From Microvirga ossetica (lineage in GTDB: Bacteria; Pseudomonadota; Alphaproteobacteria; Rhizobiales; Beijerinckiaceae), in assembly GCF_002741015.1 (NCBI RefSeq), contig NZ_CP016620.1, positions 1-64,000 of the forward strand: a stretch of 64,000 nucleotides of DNA. The letters run 5' to 3'. This document shows, piece by piece, positions 26,530-34,230 of this stretch (its first letter is position 1; each line of letters begins with the position of its first letter). A program made the translations under genes and the position numbers. The notes beneath the pieces are model-generated. The model did not search any database, was not told the DNA's origin, and saw only the letters and a list, made by a program, of their open reading frames with translations.

Positions 26530-26556
26530 GTTCCATACTGCGCGTTATGGGAATTA
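26530..26556 (+). repeat. 27-bp bipartite site 5 of 5
   Basis: GTTCCATACT-GCGCG-TTATGGGAATTA. The left arm is perfect and the right arm has diverged. It starts nine bases after the stop of the gene ending at 26521 and closes the array. Confidence 0.72.
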
Positions 26557-26663
26557 TGCCTGACCCAGATCCGAAGGCTCAGACGATCGATCATGCCGCT
26601 CGATCTTCATCGAGGCGGTTACGGTGATGACCCGCTGGTTGTGCTCATCCCGTATCTCGATAA

Positions 26664-27927
26664 GGGGCCAGAACAAGATCTGCTCTCAATGACACGACGG
26701 CATTATGAACCAAAGACAGCTTTTCCTTTGCAGCTAAGCTTTTGCGTGAGATTCTGACCCCGTGATCGTTAGCGGGATCGGGAGGTCATCATGGATCTGT
26801 CTGTACGCGAGGTGCTGGCGAGGATCATCACCGTTCCGGACATGGTCAGAGCCTTCCAGGACGAACACCATTGCCGGCGGTTGCTTGAGGCGATGGTCTG
26901 GCCTGGTGGTCGAATTTGTCCCGCCTGTGGCTATCGCCGCTCTATCGCTCTGACCGGCCGGGAGAGCGGGAAGCGAGCACGGCCCGGACTCTATCAATGC
27001 TCGAGTAGCACCTGCCGGTTTCAGTTCACCGTCACAACCCGCACACCTCTGCACGCGACGAAACTCCCTTTGCGGACTTGGCTCTCTGGCCTCTGGCTGA
27101 TGCTGCAGTCGGACAAGGGGATTTCCTCCATTCGCCTGGCAGAGGCCCTCGGCGTTAGCCAGCCGACCGCCTGGCGTATGGGCCACGCCTTACGTCTGAT
27201 GGTCGGACGCGAGCATGCCCTTGATGGTGTGGTCGAAATCGACAGCCTCTATGTCGGCGGCAAGCCGCGGCGGGATCCGAACTATTCTCCACCCGGCCGT
27301 GGACGTAAAGGTGAGCCGAAAACCTTGAAAACACCGGCACTCGTGGCCGTGCAGCGGCCGCCGGATGTGAGCGTCGGCGCGAGATCTGGCGAGGTTCGGG
27401 CCGCAGTGATTGAGGACCTTTCGCAGTCCGAGGCCGATCGGGTTCTCACGGAGGCAGTTGAGCCCAGCGCTCATTTGATGAGCGATGAATGGAAGGCATT
27501 TGTGTCCCTTGGCAGCGCCTTCGCGGCCTACGACACCGTCCACCATAAGGCTCGCGAGTATGCGCGTGGTCCGGTTCACATCAACTCGGCGGAGGGCTTC
27601 AACGACCGGATCCGCCGCACCGTCTCCGGCGTATTCCACCACATCAGTCCGCATTTGGCGGACCTCTACTTCAACGAGATCGGCTTTCGCTGGGCGCAGC
27701 GTGTCGTCTCGGGCCAGGCACCCCGTCGCACACGCAAGGGACGGCAGGTTACCAAGACCTTGTGGGCGAGAGTACCGCCTGCACTTCAACTTCCAGCCGT
27801 GTTCCGCTCAGCGGTCGGACGCGAGATGCGCCGAACGAAAGCCGGCGGCATCGACCTTCTCTCGAAAGTAGCTGTCTTTGGTTCATAATGCCGGCGTATA
27901 ATCAGGAACAGATCTTGCGCTGACCCC
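26664..27927 (+). mobile_element. IS1595-family element with long inverted ends
   Basis: The transposase gene is enclosed by inverted repeats of about 58 bp. The outer part (GGGGCCAG at 26664, GGGGTCAG read inward from 27927, both followed by CAAGATCTG) is about 75 percent identical. The inner part (CGGCATTATGAACC, AAAGACAGCT at 26698-26721 and 27870-27893) is perfect over 24 bp. No 8-bp target duplication is present at either possible boundary. The right side cuts a parD gene. Confidence 0.85.
26791..27888 (+). CDS. IS1595-family transposase
   Basis: A 365-residue ISXO2-like transposase. An N-terminal zinc ribbon uses CPACGY (about 48-53) and the later CSSSTC. A helix-turn-helix follows (SSIRLAEALGVSQPTAWRMGHALR). 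The DDE core begins VVEIDSLYVGGK (Asp near 152) and includes HLMSDEWKAF (Asp near 232) and the HINSAEGFNDRIRRTVSGVFHH segment typical of the family. The start has a GGGAGG ribosome site. The frame is intact, so it may be active. Confidence 0.93.
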   Translation: MDLSVREVLARIITVPDMVRAFQDEHHCRRLLEAMVWPGGRICPACGYRRSIALTGRESGKRARPGLYQCSSSTCRFQFTVTTRTPLHATKLPLRTWLSGLWLMLQSDKGISSIRLAEALGVSQPTAWRMGHALRLMVGREHALDGVVEIDSLYVGGKPRRDPNYSPPGRGRKGEPKTLKTPALVAVQRPPDVSVGARSGEVRAAVIEDLSQSEADRVLTEAVEPSAHLMSDEWKAFVSLGSAFAAYDTVHHKAREYARGPVHINSAEGFNDRIRRTVSGVFHHISPHLADLYFNEIGFRWAQRVVSGQAPRRTRKGRQVTKTLWARVPPALQLPAVFRSAVGREMRRTKAGGIDLLSKVAVFGS

Positions 27928-28079
27928 TTTCTGCGTGGATCGCGCAGGAAGAGGAGCGCAGGCGGCTCACGCTTGAGGCGCTGGCCGATGTGGATGCTGG
28001 CCGGGTTATCGATCATCAAGCCGTACAGGCATGGGCGGACAGCCTCAATAGTGACAATCCCCTGCCAGCTCCCCACTGA
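27928..28079 (+). pseudogene. parD-type antitoxin, 5-prime truncated
   Basis: The C-terminal half of a ribbon-helix-helix antitoxin: AWIAQEEERRRLTLEALADVDAGRV, then IDHQAVQAWADSL. The N-terminal DNA-binding half is missing and is replaced by the IS1595 end at 27927. Its stop overlaps the parE start as TGATG, the usual operon join for parDE. Confidence 0.85.
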
Positions 28080-28128
28080 TGAAACTCAAATGGACGGAAA
28101 AGGCGTTATCGGACCTGACGCGCCTCTA

Positions 28129-28136
28129 CGATTTTC
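28129..28136 (+). repeat. 8-bp target site duplication, left copy
   Basis: CGATTTTC directly before the left terminal repeat. An identical copy is at 29724-29731. Confidence 0.95.
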
Positions 28137-28182
28137 CGGCATTCGGTAGCAAACGCCACCAGTTTTCTCTGAACGACCGTGC

Positions 28183-29466
28183 TCAGGCTTCCGAAAACGC
28201 CCAAAAGCTCGAAAGCGGAAGCGCAAACATCTTCGAGCCAAAGCTTAAGGGGCGATCACCGAGGTAAATGACGGCTCCAACCACATCCCACGTTGTTCCA
28301 GGCCCCTCATCCCTGAACCAACGCAGGTGCTTGAAATCATCAGAATTCACGGTTGCCGAGGCCTTCATCTCGAACCCCACGAGCGTCCGCCCGCTTTCGG
28401 CGAGGATGTCGATCTCCCGCCCGCGTTGGTCCCGCCAATGATAGAGGCGCCAGTGATTATCCTGGTAAGGGAGGCACTTCGACAGCTCAGCGTGGACGAA
28501 GGTTTCGAGGATCGCGCCGAGTGCCGTTGGGTTGGCCCCCGGAAGGAAGGTGGCTGGCGTCATGTTCCGCAAGGCGGCGACGATTCCCGTATCCACGAGA
28601 TGCAACTTCGGTTGCCGGATGTCTCGGCCAGCCTCTCCCGAGGTCCATGCTGGGAGACGCCAGAGCAAGGAAAGCTTCGTCAGCACGTCAAGGTAGGTCT
28701 CAACGGTTGGCCTCTGGACCCCGATGGTCCCTGCCAGGCCCTGGACGTTCAGTTCGTTCCCGGTGCGCACGGCGAGTTGGTCGATCAAGCGTCTCAGCGC
28801 ATCCGATTTTCGGATCTTGAGGAGATCGGCGACGTCCCGTTCGACGATTGTGTCCACATAGTCTCGGTAACGGCGTTGGCGTCGGCGTTCCTCCAGCACC
28901 CGCATCTCGGGATAGCCTCCGGCCAGCATCGCCTGGATATACTCGTCCCGGGACCATGCCTCCGGGGACGGCAATGTGGAGATCGCCATTTCTCCCGATT
29001 GTCCTGCCCAATCGAGAATCCTGGCCGGACCCTTGCGGCGCATCTCCGCGACGCTCATCGGGAGCATGGTCAGGGTTTGGACGCGGCCGGCGAGAGAATC
29101 CGCAACGTGGGCTGTCGTGAACACGTTTGACGAGCCGGTCAGGACGAACTGGCCCAGCTTCCGCCTTTCATCGACAATCTTCTTGATGGCCAGCGCGAGG
29201 CGCTTGGACCGCTGCGCCTCGTCGATGATGAGCGGGGCATCACCGGCGTCGTTCACGAGCGCGTTAAGTTGGCCGATTGGATCGTCCTCAAGCGCGGCAA
29301 GGACATTCTCGTCGTCGAAGGTAATGAACTTTCCTACATGCAACAGATCACGGACGAGGGTCGTCTTGCCCGACTGTCGCGGCCCTACGATGTTCACCAC
29401 CCGAGCCGATTGAAGGGCATCATTCAATTCGGCCTTCAGGTGGCGCGGCAGAAGTGAGCCATCCAT
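28183..29466 (-). CDS. AAA ATPase with C-terminal DUF4143 domain
   Basis: A 427-residue protein from the ATG at 29466 (a GGGAG site lies 11 bases upstream); 29511 is an alternative start. Walker A is IVGPRQSGKTT (about 26-36), Walker B is LIIDEAQ (about 78-84), and the sensor segment is FVLTGSSN. The DUF4143 part (from about 220) contains YRDYVDTIVERDV and RPTVETYLDVL, and ends with a PD-(D/E)XK-like core, REIDIL then LVGFEMKAS. Family members are widespread and of unclear function; some resemble toxin-antitoxin or mobile-element ATPases. It is the sole gene of the 1587-bp element, and its stop lies 46 bases from the left end. Confidence 0.9.
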   Translation of the reverse strand: MDGSLLPRHLKAELNDALQSARVVNIVGPRQSGKTTLVRDLLHVGKFITFDDENVLAALEDDPIGQLNALVNDAGDAPLIIDEAQRSKRLALAIKKIVDERRKLGQFVLTGSSNVFTTAHVADSLAGRVQTLTMLPMSVAEMRRKGPARILDWAGQSGEMAISTLPSPEAWSRDEYIQAMLAGGYPEMRVLEERRRQRRYRDYVDTIVERDVADLLKIRKSDALRRLIDQLAVRTGNELNVQGLAGTIGVQRPTVETYLDVLTKLSLLWRLPAWTSGEAGRDIRQPKLHLVDTGIVAALRNMTPATFLPGANPTALGAILETFVHAELSKCLPYQDNHWRLYHWRDQRGREIDILAESGRTLVGFEMKASATVNSDDFKHLRWFRDEGPGTTWDVVGAVIYLGDRPLSFGSKMFALPLSSFWAFSEA

Positions 29467-29543
29467 TGTCACCGTGTCTCCCGTGGTCGGGGCGTGAAGG
29501 CGAGCGGCCATACGAAACCCATCAGAATGACTAATAGGGAACT

Positions 29544-29602
29544 GGGGAAATGTATAATTCGTATGTGGTGAAATGTATAGTATAGATACGGTGAACTGCA
29601 TA
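29544..29602 (+). repeat. three 13-bp direct repeats at 23-bp spacing
   Basis: GGGGAAATGTATA at 29544, GGTGAAATGTATA at 29567 and GGTGAACTGCATA at 29590, exactly 23 bp apart from start to start. A weak fourth match lies 23 bp further left at 29521. They lie in the promoter side of the ATPase gene, in AT-rich DNA. This looks like an iteron or a phased operator. Confidence 0.8.
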
Positions 29603-29723
29603 TTCGGCCAAGCAGTCTGTCAGCGGCATCGATCGTGGACAGTTCCTGGCATACGCCCGTTCTGAATAAACTCCTACCATCGGCGATTTGTCTACTGTTG
29701 GTGGTCTTTGCTACCGAATGCCG

Positions 29724-29731
29724 CGATTTTC
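29724..29731 (+). repeat. 8-bp target site duplication, right copy
   Basis: CGATTTTC directly after the right terminal repeat; it matches 28129-28136. Confidence 0.95.
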
Positions 29732-30019
29732 TCGCCCCGATCAACAAGTCGGCTGCCGCCAAGGCAGTCCAAGCGCTAACGGCTGCACCAGGCAGGTTGC
29801 TGGAACATCCTCGTATCGGGGAACAACTACATGAATTCGAGCCTCGCGAGGTTCGCCGGATCCTCGTTGGACAGTATGAAATGCGCTACGAGATCCGGTG
29901 AGAACGGCGGTGCAAAATTTGACCACGGTAGCGGCGGGATAGACCCGCTGCGGGCGGCGTAAAAGTCGTCCACCTATTCCCTTTCTGCCGGTTGCAGGGA
30001 GGGCTGGGGGATTTTCACC

Positions 30020-31507
30020 GTGGAACTTTACCGGAAGGTTCGGCTGGCGTGCTCTGAAGGCATGAGCCAGCGCGAGGCGGCGAAGCATTTCAACATATCG
30101 CGCGACAGCGTTCGCAAGATGATGGCCTATGCGGAGCCGCCCGGCTATCGGCGTCATGCTCCTGTCCGGCGCCCGAAGCTGGAAACGTTCGTCCCGATCA
30201 TCGATGCCTGGCTGGAGGGCGATCGGTCGGTTCACCGCAAGCAACGCCATACGGCGAAGCGGGTGTTTGACCGGCTCCGGGAGGAGCATGGGTTCACCGG
30301 CGGCTATACGACGATCAAAGACTACATCCGCGAGCGCGAGCGGCGATGCCAGGAGATGTTTGTGCCGCTGTCGCACCCACCCGGCCATGCGCAGGCCGAC
30401 TTCGGGGAGGCGGTGGTCGTGATCGGCGGGGTGGAGCAGAAAGCGCATTTCTTCGTGCTTGATCTTCCGCACAGCGATGCGTGTTTCGTCCGGGCCTATC
30501 CCGCGGCTGTGTCTGAGGCCTGGGTGGACGGCCACATCCAGGCCTTTGCCTTCTTCGGTGCGGTGCCGCAGTCGGTGCTCTATGACAATGACCGCTGCCT
30601 GGTGGCAAAGATCCTGCCGGACGGGACGCGCAAGCGGGCGGCGTTGTTCAGTGGTTTCCTGTCGCACTACGTGATCCGGGATCGCTACGGTCGTCCGGGC
30701 AAGGGGAACGACAAAGGGAATGTGGAGGGCCTCGTCGGTTATTCCCGTCGCAACTTCATGGTGCCAATCCCGAACTTCCCGAGCTGGGAGACCTTCAACA
30801 CCTGGCTGGAGGGGCAATGCCGCAAGCGGCAGGATGACAAGCTGCGGGGGCCGGCCGAGACGATCGGCCAGCGCCTGCAGCGGGATACCGCGGCCATGCG
30901 TCCCCTGCCGGCCTCGCCATTTGAGGCCTGCGATCAGGCCAGCGGGCGCGTCTCATCGCAGTCGCTCGTGCGCTACAAGACCAACGACTACTCGGTGCCC
31001 GTGGCCTGGGGCCATCAGGATGTCTGGATCCGGGGCTATGTCGACGAGGTGGTGATCGGCTGCCGCAGCGAGGTCATTGCGCGCCATCCCCGCAGCTACG
31101 AGCGGGAAGAGGTGATCTTTAATCCGCTACATTACCTCCCGTTGATCGAGAACAAGATCAACGCACTCGATCAGGCCGCTCCTTTGCAGGGATGGGACCT
31201 GCCCGAGGAGTTCGCGACCTTGCGCGGCTTGATGGAAGTCCGCATGAACAAGCAGGGCCGGCGCGAATATGTGCAGGTGCTGCGGCTGCTGGAACTCTTC
31301 AATCTCCCGGATCTCCATGCTGCGGTGAAGCAGGCCCTGCAGATGGGGGCGATCGGCTTCGATGCGGTCAAGCATCTGGTCCTGTGCCGGGTGGAGCGCA
31401 GACCGCCGCGGCTGGACCTCGATGTTTACCCCTATCTGCCGAAAGCCAGGGTCGAGAAGACATCGGCGGCGGCCTATATGTGCCTGATCTCGGAGGATGC
31501 CGCATGA
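30020..31507 (+). CDS. istA: IS21 transposase IstA, copy B
   Basis: 495 residues, the same protein as at 9138-10625, with the N-terminal helix-turn-helix and the DDE core. The single base difference between the copies is a silent change in a cysteine codon. The ORF is intact and its stop overlaps istB (ATGA). Confidence 0.96.
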   Translation: MELYRKVRLACSEGMSQREAAKHFNISRDSVRKMMAYAEPPGYRRHAPVRRPKLETFVPIIDAWLEGDRSVHRKQRHTAKRVFDRLREEHGFTGGYTTIKDYIRERERRCQEMFVPLSHPPGHAQADFGEAVVVIGGVEQKAHFFVLDLPHSDACFVRAYPAAVSEAWVDGHIQAFAFFGAVPQSVLYDNDRCLVAKILPDGTRKRAALFSGFLSHYVIRDRYGRPGKGNDKGNVEGLVGYSRRNFMVPIPNFPSWETFNTWLEGQCRKRQDDKLRGPAETIGQRLQRDTAAMRPLPASPFEACDQASGRVSSQSLVRYKTNDYSVPVAWGHQDVWIRGYVDEVVIGCRSEVIARHPRSYEREEVIFNPLHYLPLIENKINALDQAAPLQGWDLPEEFATLRGLMEVRMNKQGRREYVQVLRLLELFNLPDLHAAVKQALQMGAIGFDAVKHLVLCRVERRPPRLDLDVYPYLPKARVEKTSAAAYMCLISEDAA

Positions 31508-32271
31508 GCGCTGAAGCTCCCGAGATTTTGCTCGCCCACCACCTCAAGGCGCTCAAACTGCCCACATTCCTGCGCGAGCACCAGAAGCTGGCCCGCCAAT
31601 GCGCCACCGAGGGGCTTGACCATGTCCGCTTCTTGGCCCGGCTCGTGGAGATGGAGCTGATCGACCGCGAGCGGCGGATGGTCGAGCGGCGCATCAAGAC
31701 CGCGAAGTTCCCGGCCGTCAAAAGCCTCGACAGCTTCGACTTCGCCGCCATCCCGAGACTGAACAAGATGCAGGTCCTAGAGCTGGCGCGTGGCGAGTGG
31801 ATCGAGCGGCGCGAGAATGTCATTGCCCTCGGCCCCTCCGGCACCGGCAAGACCCATATCGCCCTGGGGCTCGGGCTGGCCGCCTGCCAAAGGGGACTGT
31901 CCGTCGGCTTCACCACAGCCTCTGCCCTGGTCAGCGAGATGATGGAGGCCCGTGACGAGCGCCGCCTGCTTCGTCTCCAGAGGCAGATGGCCGGATACAA
32001 GCTGCTGATCATCGACGAACTGGGCTTCGTGCCCCTCTCGAAGACCGGGGCGGAGCTGCTGTTCGAGCTGATCTCGCGACGCTACGAACGCGGCGCCACC
32101 CTCATAACCAGCAATCTGCCCTTTGACGAATGGACCGAGACCCTTGGCTCAGAACGCCTTACGGGCGCACTTCTCGACCGACTGACCCACCATGTCAGCA
32201 TCCTCGAGATGAACGGCGAGAGCTACCGTCTTGCTCATAGCCGATCGCGCAAACGGCAAACATCGTCCTGA
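31504..32271 (+). CDS. istB: IS21 helper ATPase IstB, copy B
   Basis: 255 residues, the same protein as at 10622-11389, with Walker A GPSGTGKTH and Walker B LLIIDELGF. It starts within the ATGA overlap with istA and is intact. Confidence 0.96.
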   Translation: MSAEAPEILLAHHLKALKLPTFLREHQKLARQCATEGLDHVRFLARLVEMELIDRERRMVERRIKTAKFPAVKSLDSFDFAAIPRLNKMQVLELARGEWIERRENVIALGPSGTGKTHIALGLGLAACQRGLSVGFTTASALVSEMMEARDERRLLRLQRQMAGYKLLIIDELGFVPLSKTGAELLFELISRRYERGATLITSNLPFDEWTETLGSERLTGALLDRLTHHVSILEMNGESYRLAHSRSRKRQTSS

Positions 32272-32535
32272 AATCAACCCGATGACAATTGGCCCAGGGG
32301 GCCAATGCGCCATGGCACGCGCCAGCTATGTGGTCAGCGCGCCCGCCACTGGCCCAGTTTTGCGCCGCCCCGTGGTCGACTTTTGAACCGCCGTTGACAG
32401 TTCCTAAGGCGAAGCCAAGCTAGTCGATGTTCGGATAATCCAATCCTATGCGTGCTTTATCCATTGGCTAAATGGGTGCCGACGTTCAATCTCTCTCAAA
32501 CAGTACCAATAAGGGGCAACCAAACGGAGGAGACA

Positions 32536-34230
32536 GTGAAGCCAATCGTCTACGCAGTTGCAGCCGTCGCGGCGATCGTTACTCAAGCTGCTCAGGCTCA
32601 GGACAGACCCACAACAGCACTCCAGCGGTGCCAAGATCTGAAGGGCCTCACCATTGTACCCAGTGATATAGGCCTGCCCACGAGGGGCGCGTCGATCACG
32701 CAGGCAGACCGTGCTTCTGTCGCGGAGCCCAAGCCCTCTCCCGACGGCGAGTTCGGCCTCCCGATCCCGGAGCGCTGCATCGTCCAGGGCAGGATCGATC
32801 CTGTCGATTCAAGCGCTCCACCGGTCAACTTCAATATCAACCTGCCCATCAACTGGAACGGCAAGGCTCTGCAATCCGGTGGCGGCGGGCTCGGTGGAGC
32901 GCTGATTACCGGCCCCAATCAGAAGGCGTCCGGTCGCTTTGATCCGATCCCGCTGGATCTGCCATACCCTCTCACGCTCGGCTATGTGACCTTCGGCGAT
33001 GACGATGGTCATCAGGGACCTGATGTCAGCTTCACGAAGAGTGACGAGGCCCTGCGGAACTGGGCGTCCGACGCCCACAAGAAGACCCGAGACGTCGCCA
33101 TGACGATCATCAAGGCGGCCTATGGCCGGGCACCGGATCGCGTGTACTTCACCGGCGAGTCGGCTGGCGGCCGCGAGGCCGTGATCATGGCCCAGAAGTT
33201 CCCGCGCGACTATGACGGCATCATCGCCACATCGCCTGTGCTGGGATGGTACGCCATTCACCTGGCGGATAACACGATCCGCGACCGTCTGATCCAGGGA
33301 TGGCTTGATGCAAAGGCGATCTCTCTCATCGCCGAGAAGACCCGAGCCACCTGTGATGAAGCCGACGGTCTCAAAGACGGGGTCATCGCCCGCTATATGG
33401 AATGCCCCAACACCGTCGCGACTCTTCGGTGCCCCGAGGGCAAGCCGGGCGAGGGCTGCCTCTCGGATGCGCAGATCGCTGCCGTGAACGCCATCCGGGA
33501 GCCCTGGTCCATGATCGTGCCGCTGGCGCACGGGGTCACGCGCTACGCCGGCTTCGGGGTCACTGGCGACGAGGATGGAGAACGCTATCAATATGGGTTC
33601 TACACGGTTGGAACGGAGCGGCCGTCGCAGCCTCTGGAGCCTGGGCGGGGCTTCGAGCCAAAGCGGGGCGCCGTGCTCAACTTCTCCAATCTGCTGGTCC
33701 GTCACACGATTGCGCAGGACCCGGCGTTCGACCCTTACCAGTTCGATCCACGTCCTTACGCCAAGCGCATTCAGTACCTGTCGGCATTGTTCGACGCGAC
33801 CAACCCGGATCTCTCCGAGTTCCGCAATCGGGGCGGGAAGATGATCATCCTTCAGCCGTCTGCTGACAACGCGGTCGGCACTCCCATGATCGCGGAGTAC
33901 TACAGGTCCATGGTCGCCAGGATGGGACAAGAGGCCACCGATGAGATGCTGCGCTTCTATGTTGGACACGGCGGCGGGCATAACGTGACCGGAACCTCTC
34001 AGGTGGACACTCTCACGCTGCTGGAAAACTGGGTTGAGAAGGGGCAGTCCCCGCCGGATGCAGTGACGGCCTACAACATTGACACGAACACGCTCAAGCG
34101 CCTGCGGAGCATGCCAGCCTGCCGCTATCCGTCATATGCGAAGTACAATGGCGCGGGTGACCCGAACAATGCCGAAAGCTTCACCTGCGAGAAGCGTTCT
34201 GATCCACTCGCGTTTGATCCTAAACCGTAA
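32536..34230 (+). CDS. tannase/feruloyl esterase family protein
   Basis: A 564-residue exported esterase. I start it at the GTG at 32536, because GGAGGAG lies six bases before it and the next residues (KPIVYAVAAVAAIVTQAAQAQD) make a signal peptide. The catalytic Ser209 sits in YFTGESAGGREA, and the late GHGGGHNV segment supplies the His, as in the tannase family. Cysteine pairs (CDEADGLKDG region and CP...GCLSD) match the family lid. It probably cleaves phenolic esters outside the inner membrane. It starts 136 bases after IS21 copy B, which may influence its expression. Confidence 0.88.
   Translation: MKPIVYAVAAVAAIVTQAAQAQDRPTTALQRCQDLKGLTIVPSDIGLPTRGASITQADRASVAEPKPSPDGEFGLPIPERCIVQGRIDPVDSSAPPVNFNINLPINWNGKALQSGGGGLGGALITGPNQKASGRFDPIPLDLPYPLTLGYVTFGDDDGHQGPDVSFTKSDEALRNWASDAHKKTRDVAMTIIKAAYGRAPDRVYFTGESAGGREAVIMAQKFPRDYDGIIATSPVLGWYAIHLADNTIRDRLIQGWLDAKAISLIAEKTRATCDEADGLKDGVIARYMECPNTVATLRCPEGKPGEGCLSDAQIAAVNAIREPWSMIVPLAHGVTRYAGFGVTGDEDGERYQYGFYTVGTERPSQPLEPGRGFEPKRGAVLNFSNLLVRHTIAQDPAFDPYQFDPRPYAKRIQYLSALFDATNPDLSEFRNRGGKMIILQPSADNAVGTPMIAEYYRSMVARMGQEATDEMLRFYVGHGGGHNVTGTSQVDTLTLLENWVEKGQSPPDAVTAYNIDTNTLKRLRSMPACRYPSYAKYNGAGDPNNAESFTCEKRSDPLAFDPKP

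Larger units (their letters stand above)
28137..29723. mobile_element. 1587-bp transposase-less element carrying an ATPase gene
   Basis: The element begins CGGCATTCGGTAGCAAA and its other end, read inward, begins with the same 17 bases, followed in both by a near-identical CCACCA segment. It is flanked by perfect 8-bp duplications (CGATTTTC), and excision restores the parE frame exactly. The only gene inside is the AAA/DUF4143 ATPase on the minus strand; there is no room for a transposase. It also carries three phased 13-bp repeats near its right end. It must have been moved by enzymes supplied elsewhere, unless the ATPase itself takes part. Confidence 0.95.
28079..29898 (+). pseudogene. parE-type toxin split by a 1587-bp insertion and cut by IS21
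   Basis: The 5-prime part is 28079-28136 (MKLKWTEKALSDLTRLYDF). The 3-prime part is 29732-29898 (LAPINKSAAAKAVQALTAAP... to QYEMRYEIR). Removing the 1587-bp element and one copy of its 8-bp duplication restores a continuous RelE/ParE reading frame of 75 codons, which proves the insertion. The last dozen or so family residues (normally a strand ending in a Trp-His-Thr-Arg motif) are cut off by IS21 copy B, whose first bases supply the stop codon. The toxin is therefore dead twice over. Confidence 0.95.
29899..32399 (+). mobile_element. IS21-family element, copy B (2501 bp)
   Basis: The same length and orientation as copy A, with one silent difference seen (C at 30820 against T at 9938). The left end interrupts parE; the right end joins unrelated sequence upstream of the tannase gene. 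Flanks are ATCCGG on the left and GTTCCT on the right, so no target duplication is visible. Confidence 0.95.

Noticed and set aside
24311..26556. Integron attC sites as the explanation of the 27-bp repeats
   Set aside because: The repeats lack the paired R and L boxes and the long stem of attC, and no integron integrase is present in the window. A dif-like or other recombinase core fits better.
24311..26556. EcfG stress promoters (GGAAC on the minus strand) as the explanation of the 27-bp repeats
   Set aside because: GGAAC is present in reverse in every site, but no GTT-type -10 box follows at the required 16-18 bases in the two copies I checked, and the strand does not fit the genes.
29741..30817. 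A 358-codon minus-strand frame across the parE remnant and istA
   Set aside because: It lies over istA in the antisense direction; the same frame appears over the other IS21 copy and shows only shadow composition.
9017..32399. A simple IS21 composite transposon carrying 18 kb
   Set aside because: There are no target duplications at the outer ends, and IS21 elements are not known to move long intervals this way. Recombination or deletion explains the pattern at least as well.
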